Shown: positions 14,380-23,957 of the stretch, in pieces
Layout of the letters: every line of letters begins with the position of its first letter
Position numbering within the stretch: position 1 is the first letter of the stretch
Assembly (NCBI GenBank): GCA_031394355.1
Contig: JANNSU010000027.1
Span: 1-25,600, forward strand
Origin: JAEUMY01 sp031394355
Lineage (GTDB): Bacteria > Pseudomonadota > Gammaproteobacteria > Burkholderiales > Usitatibacteraceae
Length of the DNA stretch: 25,600 nucleotides
Direction: 5' to 3'
The notes under the pieces: generated by a model
Told to the model about the DNA's origin: nothing
The model's input: only the letters and a program-made list of their open reading frames with translations
Databases searched by the model: none
Position numbers and translations under genes: made by a program

Positions 14380-16311
14380 TCAGAACGGCGCGCCGTTCAG
14401 AATCCAGTTCACCACCAGATCATAATCGCGACGTCCCGACTCGCCGGGCTCAAGTGTCGCGGTAAAGCGCGGGATGAGGTTTCCGCCATGGTGATTTCCG
14501 CTCGGCTTGCGCAGCAACGGGCTCGCAGCATGATCAACAAAATTGATGCGACTTCTCAGTTCCTCGTAGAAGAATCGGTCATCCGTGGCATCGACACTGC
14601 CGTCGCCATTGCGGTCCGTGTTTGTGTAATAGACCGGTGGCCGCGGTAACGTGCCGGTTGCACTGTGGCAATTGGTGCAGGTACTGGCCTGGATCATGGC
14701 CTTGATATCTGCAAAGCGAATGTCCGCGGGCGCAGGCGTCAGCGTACTTGACACGACAATGGTGGTCCGTGCCGGGTCACTTCTGACTGCGCCATTGCTG
14801 ACCACCAGTTGCACGACATAGCTTCCGGGTGTGTTGGCTGTCAACGTGGCCGTTGCCGAGGTTGCCCCAGTCAACGAGGCGCCAGCCGGGCCGGACACCA
14901 GGGTCCATGCATAACCGTTTGCATAAAGGCTGCCAGTTCCCGCCAAGGTGATGGCACCGGGCCGCACCACGCGGCTCAGTCCAGGGTCAGCAATGGGTCT
15001 GCCAGCTTTGAGGATTGCGCCAGAGGCGTCCCTTGCCACATGTCCTTGTGTTTCAAGGAAGTTCGCCAGATTCGTTGGGCCGGCAGTCGTGTAGAACGCG
15101 TCGTAGACAATTTTTGCCAGCGGCATGTTGCCGCGATCCACCACATGATGCTTGATGCGATCAGAGTATCCGGCAAATTTTGCGTAGCTGGTGAAGTCCA
15201 GATCGGAGTTGCCTGCATTACCGCGCATGATGTGGCAGGTGCGGCAGGCTGGCGCCACGACCGTCTTGTAGAGCGTGCTCTGCCCTGCGGTGACCCAACC
15301 TTGCGGCACGAATTCGTCCACGAAAGTCGCATTGGGCAATCCGTCTCCACCGTAGGCTGCCTTGATCAGTGATGCTGCAGTGCCTTGCCACTCGTTCGGG
15401 CTCGCAGGTCTGCGGCACGCATCCTCGGGCGCTGTCGACGGCGCCGGCAGCGGATAGCTGCACAGGATCATCCGGTTGATGGTCTTGATTGCCACTTCCT
15501 GATCAGCGCGGGTGAATCCTGGCGTCGATGAAAATCCGAACACATCAGGCTCGAAAGGATGCAGGTTCGCTTGGACGTCTCCTCGCGTCTGGGAAACCCC
15601 GTTCTGCACCAGATTGAACTTGCGCTTGCCGTCCGCCCCCACCGCTGCCAGGGCATCGCCGCGACCGCCATGACAGCTGATGCACGGACCAGGCATGGCC
15701 TTGTCACCGCGGCCATCCAGATCGACCAATGTTTGCCGCTGCCCGTTGGTGGAGCTGAAGTTGTACCACTTGCCAAAACTCACCCCACCACTGGGGCCGG
15801 GGCTGAATTCAATGGCGTTGATGCCGATGAAATGGCGGCTGTCACGCACGATGGCCGCATCCAGGTTGAGCGTCGAATAGCCATAGTTGGGGCCGGTTCG
15901 CACCAGATAGTTTTCAACAACAAACGCCAGCGTCCCATCTGTATTCTGACGCACTGTCATCCGCCGGCCGTAACCGAGGTCCCGCTGATCGCCAAACACC
16001 ACGGTGACCTGCGTGCCAGTGCCATTGTCGAACTGATTCGCTGCCTTCCACTTGGTCAGCGTGTCCTTGGCATTGGTCGGATCGATGGCCGCGTAATACG
16101 CGACGGCATACTCTTCTTCAACAGTTTGCTTCTTGCCGTCCGGCATGACCTGAGGATTGGGAAATATCAGATAGCTGTCCGGGCCAGCAACAGGCGCAAC
16201 CGGAAAATCCGCCTGGGGCACGACATCCGATGAACTGCCACCACCGCCACAGCCTCCCAGCAGCCCGATGAGCAGCACTGCAGCTGCAATCGGTAGAGCT
16301 TTGCGTGTCAT
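14380..16311 (-). CDS. Tri-haem c-type cytochrome lipoprotein with PKD-like domain
   Basis: The protein has 643 residues from ATG at 16311, preceded by AAGGAT at proper spacing; this beats the ATG at 16332. The lipoprotein signal is clear: MTRKALPIAAAVLLIGLLGGC, with lipid-modified C21 followed by a Gly/Ser spacer. Three haem-binding CxxCH motifs occur at CISCH (210-214), CRTCH (356-360) and CTNCH (545-549). GNMPL (M396) is a likely axial methionine for the second haem. Residues ~450-520 read like a PKD/REJ-type beta-sandwich. An N-terminal ~150-residue domain is unassigned. It lies 45 bp after the giant autotransporter gene on the same strand, and a terminator follows its stop. Envelope anchoring plus three haems implies electron transfer; partner and direction are unknown. 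Confidence 0.82.
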   Translation of the reverse strand: MTRKALPIAAAVLLIGLLGGCGGGGSSSDVVPQADFPVAPVAGPDSYLIFPNPQVMPDGKKQTVEEEYAVAYYAAIDPTNAKDTLTKWKAANQFDNGTGTQVTVVFGDQRDLGYGRRMTVRQNTDGTLAFVVENYLVRTGPNYGYSTLNLDAAIVRDSRHFIGINAIEFSPGPSGGVSFGKWYNFSSTNGQRQTLVDLDGRGDKAMPGPCISCHGGRGDALAAVGADGKRKFNLVQNGVSQTRGDVQANLHPFEPDVFGFSSTPGFTRADQEVAIKTINRMILCSYPLPAPSTAPEDACRRPASPNEWQGTAASLIKAAYGGDGLPNATFVDEFVPQGWVTAGQSTLYKTVVAPACRTCHIMRGNAGNSDLDFTSYAKFAGYSDRIKHHVVDRGNMPLAKIVYDAFYTTAGPTNLANFLETQGHVARDASGAILKAGRPIADPGLSRVVRPGAITLAGTGSLYANGYAWTLVSGPAGASLTGATSATATLTANTPGSYVVQLVVSNGAVRSDPARTTIVVSSTLTPAPADIRFADIKAMIQASTCTNCHSATGTLPRPPVYYTNTDRNGDGSVDATDDRFFYEELRSRINFVDHAASPLLRKPSGNHHGGNLIPRFTATLEPGESGRRDYDLVVNWILNGAPF

Positions 16312-16356
16312 GATCAAATCCTTGTATTCCATATTTCGAATGTTTCTGAAAATCGG

Positions 16357-19300
16357 TCAGAAGCGGGTGAGGTAGACGATAGAGTATTGGTTGGCGACAT
16401 ACTTGAATGCCCCTTCAACCTGGAAGCCCAAATTGCCAGTAGGCTTTGCTTCCGCACGTCGCCATGAGAAGTCAATGGAGTCTCTCGCACCCAACGAGTA
16501 GTTGTATCCCACAGTGCCAATGATCGACCTCGCGTCAGCTCGGTAAGCGAAGAATCGACCGTCGTAAGCATCGTCTTGCACCAGCACCTCCGCAATGTCC
16601 AGGTTCGCCAGAGAAGGCAACCCCGTTGACACCACGTCACCGCGTCGGAATTCTCCCGTGAGATAGATGGTGCTCTTCTTGGTCAGCGCATAGTCGATGT
16701 TGCCGCGCAGACTGATGTCCCGTCGGTCGAATACCGCGCTCTTCGCATAGCGAACATTACCGGCCAGCTCCGCAAATACATCAATACGGTCCGTCAGGGA
16801 ACGTCGGGCATTGACGCCAACCGAATAGCGATGGCCGTCGCGGAAACCGGACTCGAATTCATCAAAGGACAAGCGGGCGAAAATGCCAAAGGTGACCGCA
16901 TCAAACGCAGCCGACGTACGGTATTGGTATTCCCCCTGGGTACCCAGGCTGGCATTCCCGAGACCGCCGTAGTTGCGGAACTTCTCACCACTGAATGACA
17001 GGGTCGCGGCCGCACGGCTATTGGCCCCCAGCGGGAAGAACCGGCCATAACTCAGCCCGAGATTGAAGATGCTGTCGGTAAGCTTGCTTGCCTCGTCGCG
17101 TGCACGCGTCACGTTGTCATCCCATGAATAGCCCGCCTCGACCCGGATCACATCCTTGCCAGTCTTCCAGGCGACGGCATTGTCCGGAATACCCTTCGAA
17201 TCGAGGTCCTTCACGATGAGGAACCGCAACGACTGGATACTGTCCGGACCCTTTACCCGCACTGCCTGATAGTCGATACCCAGCTTGAGACCGCTGCGGT
17301 AGTGGAAATCTGCACCCAAGCCAATCGCCAGCTGATCCTTGCTGCGGCCGGCCGATGTGAGGGAGAAGCGGGAGCCGGTCGGAAACTGATCGGCATAAGC
17401 CACCGTGACATCCCGATCACTCTCAAACTCATGGCGATATTCGATACGGGCTCGAGGCTTGACCCATCCAAAGTCGGTCGGGTGCTGGATTTCGACGCGG
17501 ATACCCAATGCAAGCTGGGTGGAGCGCTGGGTCTGGTCCAGGAATGTGAGAGATCCCAAACCTGCCCCGGTCTCTGTGGCCTGTTTCAGCTTGTCCCGGG
17601 AGAAATCCAGACGACCATAGGGTGAAATCAGCAGGGCTTCCCTGCGCCAGTCATAGCTCGCACCGATAGACCCGAACAACTGATCGGCCTTGCGCTTGCT
17701 GCTGGCAAATGCATCCTGCGAAACGACCAAACGACGCGTGTCGAGATCGACCTTTCCTGCGCCGATCAAGCCATCCACAAACGTCCGTTGGCCGATCTGA
17801 TAGCTGGCATAGCCCGCAACCGAGGATCCACGCGCCTTGACGCGCGAGCCGTCCGTGCCGATATCGGTTTCGTCGCGGCCATAGCCCATGCCGAGACCAG
17901 CCACCCAGCGCTTGCCAAACCGGCGATCCACGCCAATGCTGATGCCATCGGTGGTGGACTTCAGGCTGGATGAATCGGCCGTGGCATCACGGCGGCCGAA
18001 ATTGATGTTGCCCGCCGCCCAGACGCTGAGCCCACTTTCGTTGGTGCCCGTGCCGCTGCCTGTTGCCGTGTTGAGGAATGCCAGATCCAGACTTCGACTG
18101 GTCGCGAGTCCGACGAGTGTGCTCACCAGCGAAGGGGGAAGACCCGTCGTTGCGGAAGGCGACTTGACGCCAAGTCCCGGGTTGGCACCCGCCGCTTCAT
18201 TGCCGGTCTGCAGTGGCGCAAAGGGATCGTGTGCATCCGCCACGCCGGTTGCGCGGTTGCGAATATTCGCAGCCGTTGCAACATCGTTCGCTCGCGGCCT
18301 GAGGCTTGTCTGTGCCGGCGCTTCAGGAGACTCGAGCCCGAATTCTCCACGCAGCGATTCGAGTCTCCGCTGCATGTTGAACTGTTGGGCACGGGTGAAC
18401 CGTTGAACCGCCTGAGCCTGCGCGGTCGCAGTGGCCATCACGGTTGCGTCATTTTTCAAGTCCGGCCGACCGATCACCGTGATGGTGATCGTCGCGGGCG
18501 CCGAAGTGCCGGCATTGCCAAACGCGACATAGGTAAACGAATCCGTGCCAAAGAAATCCGTCTTCGGTGTGTAGATGAGTTTCGTGCCGGCCACGTCTGC
18601 CGTGCCATGCGCCGGTTTGGTGGCGACGTTGACGCCGGTGAGGCCGGAGCCGCTAAGCAGTGACGCCACGTCCATCGTGAGCGACTGGTTCAGCTGCACC
18701 GTCATCGCGGCAGATCGCGCGACCGGAACCTGTGATCCGACCACGATGTTCACGGTCGCCGGCTCACCGGTGCCGCCGGGCCCGCGCGGAATGACGATAA
18801 ACGTATCCGACCCGGAGAATCCCGGGCGCGGGGTATAGGTTGCTGTCGTACCGTTGATGACCAGCGTGCCATTCTCAGGCGCCTGGCTCACGGTGAAGGA
18901 GGTTGCGACACTGGACACCGCAGCGCTGAGATTGATGGTGGCAACGCCGCCAAATCCGACGGTCACGTTGAGCCCGCCAACGATCGGTACGGGCGGCGGT
19001 GGCGTGACGTTGATCATGACAGTGACGGGTGACGAGGCACCACCAGGGCCAAACGCAACGACCACGAACGCATCAGGCCCGAAGTAGCCTGTCGTGGGCA
19101 CATAGGTGACGACGCCGGTAGATCCTCCAGTCAGCGTGCCATGACTGGGCAGGCTTGCAACCGCGAAGGATGTCACGGCGCCCGTGATTGCAGCGCCGAC
19201 GTTCACTTGCGCAGGCGTATTGAACGCGGTCGTCACGCTGAGCGAGGCGATGCTCGGCGCCGCCAGCACGGTGATGAAGACCGTGGCCGGCCCTGATGTG

Positions 19301-21246
19301 CCGCCTATGCCCGTGGCCGTGTAGGTGAAACTGTCATTCCCCTGGAACCCTGCAGAAGGCGTGTAGGTCACGACGCCGCCACTCACACTCACCAGCCCAT
19401 TGGCAGGCAGGGACGCGATGGCAATAGTGGAAAAGACGCCCGAGATGGAGCTGGTCAGATTGATGGCAACCGACGTGTTCAGGCCAGCCGTCGCGGCTGC
19501 GGCGGATGCCACGGGAGCACCGGGCGGGCTGACAGTGATGGTGATCGTTCCGGAAGTCGATGTACCCGCCACGTTGGTAGCGGTGTAGTTGAAGCTGGCC
19601 GCACCCACATACCCGGCAGTGGGTGTGAAGGTCACGGTGGTCGCCCCGGTCGCCACTGCAGCGCCATTGGTGGCGCCGGACGGCGTCACGCTGGTCACCG
19701 TTGCCGCGACGCCTGCGGGAGAAATGAAAGCGCCAACATTGATTGCGGTTGCGGTCTGATAGGCCACTGTTGCAGCCCCCGCCCCTGCGGTCGGCACGGG
19801 TGGATTCACCGTGATGGAGACGGTACCTGCAGAGGAAGTCCCCCCCGGCCCGGTCGCGGTGTACTGAAAAGACGCTGCGCCAAAGAAGCCGGTAGTGGGC
19901 GTGAAGGTAATGATGGATCCGGCTGTCGAGACAGTCCCGTTCACCGGACTCACCCCGGACACCGTGGTGAAGCTTCCCGTGATGAGCGAAGTCACATTCA
20001 CGGGAATTGCGGTGTTGTGTGCAGTGGTGACCGACGTATTCGCCACGATGGGTGCTGCAGTGACGTTGAGCGTGACCGTACCAGGTACCAAAGAAGTTCC
20101 GCCTGGTCCAGTACGCGTATAGGTAAACGTCGTGGTACCGGTAAAAGTGCCAGAAGGGGTATAGGTGACAACGCTGTTGTTGGTACCAGAAAGTGAGACA
20201 GTACCTTCCCCGACTGGCGGCTGCGCCGAGATTGCGAAGTTATAGGTCAGAGCGGGGTTGGACTGGACGACACCGCTACTGACCAGTGTGGTCACATTGG
20301 CAGTCACCCCAACCGATGGCACCGAGAATGGCCCTGCTGCGGCGACTGTCGGTGCGGCAGGCGGATTCACCGTGATGGTCAAAACCCTGGACGTCGACAC
20401 TCTCGCCAAAGGCGAATTGTGACAAGGACCCGTGACAGTCATGTTGGCCGTCACGGTCGGCGAATAGATCGTCGCATTCGCAGCATAGGTCAGCGTGGTG
20501 GGCCCGGTCGCGGTCAGCGTGCCTGATCCCGACTGGCCGCTCAACGCAAGGGTTGTTCCCGTCGCAGCCGGTACGCCAGTGACAGAAGTCACAACATCAA
20601 CGGCTTGGGCACCGGTGTTGTAATTCAGCGTTGAGGGGAAATCTACGAAGGTCGGTATGGCGGGCTGGTTGATGGAGATGTTTACCGTTCGGTTACTGGT
20701 ATCCGCTGCTGGCACGCCAGCACCAAAGTCATCGGTGCCGCGACCGCGAACCACCACATTCTGAGTCGTGCAATTACCCCCCGCACCGCCGGTATGCGTG
20801 TAACTGAAGCTGCCAGTGGCACCCACCACACTGGGCGTAACGGTCGGGCCGCTGATCTGGACCAGTTGGTCAATCACGCCGCCAAAAACGAGGTTGTTCA
20901 TGTTGAACACCTTCGTCGCACCGAAATTGATGTTGTCCGTCTGCGTCTGCGCCACCAAGCCGCCGATCTCCGCTGCGGCGTTGGTACGCTGCGTCCCGGT
21001 CGTCATCATGACGTTGAGCGAATCGGCCCTAAGGATGATCGCGACAGAATTCGCCGCATTGACTCGCCCACCCTCTGTGGGGCCGACATGGCACCCACTG
21101 CAGTCCGGTATGAATGCGGCACTGGACTCCATCGAATGCAAGGCAGGCAGCAGGGCAACACAGCAGAGCGTGGCAACCTTTGCCGCCCAGCGGCCAAGCA
21201 TCGACTTCCGTACATCAGCCTGTCGAATTGATTTGTGCGACACCAT
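16357..21246 (-). CDS. Giant autotransporter with N-terminal CxxCH motif, seven Ig/cadherin-like repeats and two beta-barrel-like regions
   Basis: The protein has 1629 residues from ATG at 21246, chosen for the strong upstream AGGAGG; the frame extends 30 codons further without such a site. A signal peptide covers residues ~15-44 (basic start, then VATLCCVALLPAL). It is followed at once by CSGCH (49-53), a haem-c type motif. Residues ~200-300 and then ~310-927 are beta-rich repeats of 85-90 residues. Seven show the pattern YTP-x-x-G-F/Y-x-G-x-x-x-F-x-Y-x-x-x-G-x-G-G-T-S, at 361, 447, 539, 627, 714, 803 and 891. A helical linker (938-970) leads to an autotransporter barrel (~1070-1345). A second region with alternating strands (~1365-1629) ends in a terminal Phe (YLTRF), typical of outer-membrane proteins. 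Tandem barrels and a haem motif are unusual for the family. It is the first gene of an operon with the tri-haem lipoprotein. Confidence 0.85.
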   Translation of the reverse strand: MVSHKSIRQADVRKSMLGRWAAKVATLCCVALLPALHSMESSAAFIPDCSGCHVGPTEGGRVNAANSVAIILRADSLNVMMTTGTQRTNAAAEIGGLVAQTQTDNINFGATKVFNMNNLVFGGVIDQLVQISGPTVTPSVVGATGSFSYTHTGGAGGNCTTQNVVVRGRGTDDFGAGVPAADTSNRTVNISINQPAIPTFVDFPSTLNYNTGAQAVDVVTSVTGVPAATGTTLALSGQSGSGTLTATGPTTLTYAANATIYSPTVTANMTVTGPCHNSPLARVSTSRVLTITVNPPAAPTVAAAGPFSVPSVGVTANVTTLVSSGVVQSNPALTYNFAISAQPPVGEGTVSLSGTNNSVVTYTPSGTFTGTTTFTYTRTGPGGTSLVPGTVTLNVTAAPIVANTSVTTAHNTAIPVNVTSLITGSFTTVSGVSPVNGTVSTAGSIITFTPTTGFFGAASFQYTATGPGGTSSAGTVSITVNPPVPTAGAGAATVAYQTATAINVGAFISPAGVAATVTSVTPSGATNGAAVATGATTVTFTPTAGYVGAASFNYTATNVAGTSTSGTITITVSPPGAPVASAAAATAGLNTSVAINLTSSISGVFSTIAIASLPANGLVSVSGGVVTYTPSAGFQGNDSFTYTATGIGGTSGPATVFITVLAAPSIASLSVTTAFNTPAQVNVGAAITGAVTSFAVASLPSHGTLTGGSTGVVTYVPTTGYFGPDAFVVVAFGPGGASSPVTVMINVTPPPPVPIVGGLNVTVGFGGVATINLSAAVSSVATSFTVSQAPENGTLVINGTTATYTPRPGFSGSDTFIVIPRGPGGTGEPATVNIVVGSQVPVARSAAMTVQLNQSLTMDVASLLSGSGLTGVNVATKPAHGTADVAGTKLIYTPKTDFFGTDSFTYVAFGNAGTSAPATITITVIGRPDLKNDATVMATATAQAQAVQRFTRAQQFNMQRRLESLRGEFGLESPEAPAQTSLRPRANDVATAANIRNRATGVADAHDPFAPLQTGNEAAGANPGLGVKSPSATTGLPPSLVSTLVGLATSRSLDLAFLNTATGSGTGTNESGLSVWAAGNINFGRRDATADSSSLKSTTDGISIGVDRRFGKRWVAGLGMGYGRDETDIGTDGSRVKARGSSVAGYASYQIGQRTFVDGLIGAGKVDLDTRRLVVSQDAFASSKRKADQLFGSIGASYDWRREALLISPYGRLDFSRDKLKQATETGAGLGSLTFLDQTQRSTQLALGIRVEIQHPTDFGWVKPRARIEYRHEFESDRDVTVAYADQFPTGSRFSLTSAGRSKDQLAIGLGADFHYRSGLKLGIDYQAVRVKGPDSIQSLRFLIVKDLDSKGIPDNAVAWKTGKDVIRVEAGYSWDDNVTRARDEASKLTDSIFNLGLSYGRFFPLGANSRAAATLSFSGEKFRNYGGLGNASLGTQGEYQYRTSAAFDAVTFGIFARLSFDEFESGFRDGHRYSVGVNARRSLTDRIDVFAELAGNVRYAKSAVFDRRDISLRGNIDYALTKKSTIYLTGEFRRGDVVSTGLPSLANLDIAEVLVQDDAYDGRFFAYRADARSIIGTVGYNYSLGARDSIDFSWRRAEAKPTGNLGFQVEGAFKYVANQYSIVYLTRF
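18259..18270. repeat. GCGAATATTCGC palindrome, copy 5 (in autotransporter gene)
   Basis: It reads A-N-I-R within TAANIRNRAT in the linker just before the first barrel, a region with little fold constraint. It is more than 7 kb from the nearest other copy to the left (copy 4, 11142). Confidence 0.9.
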
Positions 21247-21587
21247 ACTGCCCTCCTGGGGCGAAATTTCTGCGTCCCTATTGCGACGCGCTGCTGACAA
21301 ATTCCGGCAAATCAGCGGCACCCGTGGGCACCGCACACCATGCTGATTGTAACGCTGAACTAACCGTTTCAGTACCCTGATTTTATTGGAAATTCAGATG
21401 AGAAGTGCCACGAAATCGGGCCAATATCCCTTGGCGTACCGTCATTCGGGTATGCCGTGACTGCAGTTTCAACGGCTGGACCAGCAATTTGGATGCCGAT
21501 CCGGGCGGACCGCCCCTTTCCGGATGGACGCCACGCCATGCGAAAGTGCTCCCCTATAATCCTCGCACACTTCCCTCTTCGCTCAAG
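21247..21587. promoter_or_regulatory. Divergent promoter region between the autotransporter operon and dctQM
   Basis: No gene is seen here, although the dctQ frame can be read back to 21405 without a plausible start. Leftward, a TACAAT (minus strand, 21351-21346) with a weak CTGAAA 16 bp before it could drive the autotransporter operon, leaving a leader of about 95 bases. Rightward, a consensus TATAAT at 21555-21560 lies 27 bp before the dctQ ATG but lacks a good -35 box, so an activator may be needed. An AT-rich patch lies around 21360-21400. Confidence 0.4.
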
Positions 21588-22160
21588 ATGATTCACCGCC
21601 TTCTCTCCCTGTCCCGCCTCATTGACCGAATTACCGATAAAGTCGGCAAGGGCGTGTCCTGGCTGGTGCTGGCTGCCGTGCTGCTGTGCGCAGGCAATGC
21701 CCTGGTCCGATACGGTCTGAACACCAGCTCCAATGCGCTCCTGGAAATGCAGTGGTACTTGTTTTCCGCCGTGTTCCTGCTGGCTGGTGGCTACGCGCTG
21801 CGTCACGGCCAGCATGTTCGCATCGATATCCTGTCAGGCAGATTGTCAAGGCGCGGCCAGGCGTGGATTGACGTGTTCGGCACTGTGGTGTTCCTGATGC
21901 CCATGGTGCTGCTCATGCTGTATTTGTCCTGGCCCGTCTTTGTCCGTGCTTGGGTGTCGGGGGAAATCTCGACCAATGCCGGCGGATTGATCCTCTGGCC
22001 TGCCCGGTTGCTTGTGCCTGCAGGATTTGCCCTGCTCGCCCTGCAGGGTGTCTCGGAACTCATCAAGCAGATCGGCTTCCTGACAGGCGCCCTGCCAGAC
22101 GTCAAGCCAGTGACGGACGCAGACAACATTGCGCATAGTCGCAATCACGCCGAACCATGA
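21588..22160 (+). CDS. dctQ: TRAP transporter small membrane subunit (DctQ)
   Basis: The protein has 190 residues from ATG at 21588 (MIHRLLSLSRLIDRITDKVGKGVSWLVLAAVLL). An open frame extends 61 codons upstream, but its composition is unlike a membrane protein and it crosses the TATAAT box. Four transmembrane helices are visible, with the DctQ signature region MQWYLFSAVFLLAGGYALRHGQHVRIDIL in the middle. It pairs with the large permease to form the membrane complex of a sodium-driven secondary uptake system. It overlaps dctM by four bases (ATGA). Confidence 0.93.
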   Translation: MIHRLLSLSRLIDRITDKVGKGVSWLVLAAVLLCAGNALVRYGLNTSSNALLEMQWYLFSAVFLLAGGYALRHGQHVRIDILSGRLSRRGQAWIDVFGTVVFLMPMVLLMLYLSWPVFVRAWVSGEISTNAGGLILWPARLLVPAGFALLALQGVSELIKQIGFLTGALPDVKPVTDADNIAHSRNHAEP

Positions 22161-23944
22161 CTGCGTTCCTCATCCAGCACATCGCGCCGTTGATGTTTCT
22201 GGGGCTGGTCGTCTTTCTGCTGCTGGGCTATCCCGTTGCATTCGCGCTGGCGGCCAACGGCATTCTGTTCGGCTTGCTGGGTATTTCACTGGGCCTGCTG
22301 GAACCCAGCCTGTTTCAAGCATTGCCAGACCGGGTGTGGGGCGTGATGTCCAACGACACCTTGCTCGCGATCCCTTTCTTCACGTTCATGGGACTGGTCC
22401 TCGAACGCAGCGGCATGGCAGAAGACCTGCTGGAAACTGCCGGTCAGTTGTTCGGCCCGATGCGCGGCGGCCTTGCTTTCGCAGTCATTTTTGTTGGGGC
22501 GCTGCTCGCGGCCACCACGGGTGTCGTGGCCGCCTCGGTCATTTCCATGGGCTTGATCTCTTTGCCGATCATGTTGCGTTATGGCTACGACCGCCGCATT
22601 GCATCTGGCGTAATCGCGGCCTCCGGCACGCTGGCGCAGATCATCCCGCCGTCTTTGGTGCTCATCGTGCTGGGTGATCAGCTCGGTCGCTCGGTGGGCG
22701 ACATGTATGCCGGGGCCATCATTCCTGGCCTGGTGCTGGCCGGGCTATACGGCGTGTATGTGGTGGTGATCTCCTTTTGGAAGCCAGGATGGGTGCCCGG
22801 ACTGCCGCTCGAAGCGCGAACCGCGATGGAGCCGGACGGCTCGGCGGGCTTGCGCTCGTTGGGCGCGCTGCTGCTGCTTTCTGCCGTGGGCGGCTGGTTG
22901 CTGCAAGGTCACTACAAGGCCGGTGCCGCGCCGCTGGATGAGCAACTGGTGGTGGCCGGTTCCGCTGCCGCGTTGATCGCCTTCCTGCTTGCCTCGCTTA
23001 ATCGCAGGCTGAATTTGGGCTGGTTGTCGCTGATGGCAGAACGCTTCACCTTCGTGCTCATCCCGCCGCTGGCTCTCATCTTCCTCGTCCTCGGCACGAT
23101 CTTCCTCGGCATCGCAACACCGACGGAAGGTGGCGCCATGGGTGCAGTCGGCGCATTGCTGATGGCGCTCGCACGAAAGCGACTTGACCTGTCGCTCATG
23201 CGCCAGGCCCTCGATTCGACCGTGAAGCTGACCACGTTCGTGATGTTCATCCTCATCGGCGCACGCATCTTCAGCCTCACGTTTTACGGCGTGAATGGCC
23301 ACGTCTGGGTCGAAGAGCTCCTCGCGCATTTGCCGGGCGGTCAGATCGGCTTCCTCATCGCAGTGAACCTGCTCGTATTCGGCTTGGCGTTCTTTCTCGA
23401 CTTCTTCGAGCTCGCCTTCATCATCGTTCCGCTGCTGGCACCCGTCGCGGACAAAATGGGCATCGACCTCGTCTGGTTTGGCGTGCTGCTCGCCATCAAC
23501 ATGCAGACGTCGTTCATGCATCCGCCCTTCGGCTTCGCGCTCTTTTATCTGCGTAGCGTGGCGCCGGCCCAGGCATTCGTGGACAAGGTCACCGGCAAGT
23601 TGACCGACCCGGTCACCACCGGCCAGATCTATCGCGGCGCGATTCCGTTCGTGATCATCCAGTTGCTGATGGTGGCGCTCGTCATCGCGTTCCCGCAGAT
23701 GGTGATGGTCTACAAGGATCCCGTACCGATTGCCGACCCCGCCAAAACAGAGATCGTGATTCCGCCAACCGAACAGGCACCTGCATCGGACTTGATGGAA
23801 GAGTTGAAACGGCCGGCAGCGAAGGATGTGCCTGAGAGTCAGTTGGGCAAGGACAAGGAAGGGGCCAAGCCCGAGACACCGAAAAAGACCGCCGAGGAAC
23901 TGGAAGCGGAAGCTGTCGAGAAGGCGCTGCGCGGCGGAAAGTAG
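22157..23944 (+). CDS. dctM: TRAP transporter large permease (DctM), long form
   Basis: A 595-residue inner-membrane permease with many transmembrane helices. The ATG lies in the dctQ stop overlap. Signature segments include GVVAASVISMGLISLPIMLR, SGTLAQIIPPSLVLIVLGDQ and a second half with TPTEGGAMGAVGALLMAL and MQTSFMHPPFGFALFYLR. It is longer than the standard ~430 residues. The extra length lies in a central insertion (~215-290, with additional hydrophobic helices) and a hydrophilic, Lys/Glu-rich C-terminal tail of ~75 residues after the last helix, probably cytoplasmic. Such long DctM forms often go with TakP-type binding proteins, which fits the neighbouring gene. Confidence 0.93.
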   Translation: MTAFLIQHIAPLMFLGLVVFLLLGYPVAFALAANGILFGLLGISLGLLEPSLFQALPDRVWGVMSNDTLLAIPFFTFMGLVLERSGMAEDLLETAGQLFGPMRGGLAFAVIFVGALLAATTGVVAASVISMGLISLPIMLRYGYDRRIASGVIAASGTLAQIIPPSLVLIVLGDQLGRSVGDMYAGAIIPGLVLAGLYGVYVVVISFWKPGWVPGLPLEARTAMEPDGSAGLRSLGALLLLSAVGGWLLQGHYKAGAAPLDEQLVVAGSAAALIAFLLASLNRRLNLGWLSLMAERFTFVLIPPLALIFLVLGTIFLGIATPTEGGAMGAVGALLMALARKRLDLSLMRQALDSTVKLTTFVMFILIGARIFSLTFYGVNGHVWVEELLAHLPGGQIGFLIAVNLLVFGLAFFLDFFELAFIIVPLLAPVADKMGIDLVWFGVLLAINMQTSFMHPPFGFALFYLRSVAPAQAFVDKVTGKLTDPVTTGQIYRGAIPFVIIQLLMVALVIAFPQMVMVYKDPVPIADPAKTEIVIPPTEQAPASDLMEELKRPAAKDVPESQLGKDKEGAKPETPKKTAEELEAEAVEKALRGGK

Positions 23945-23957
23945 CGTGGCGTTGCTT

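Noticed and set aside
21405..21587. N-terminal extension of dctQ
   Set aside because: The extra 61 residues are hydrophilic and unlike DctQ, and they include a TATAAT promoter element; ATG 21588 begins a typical DctQ.
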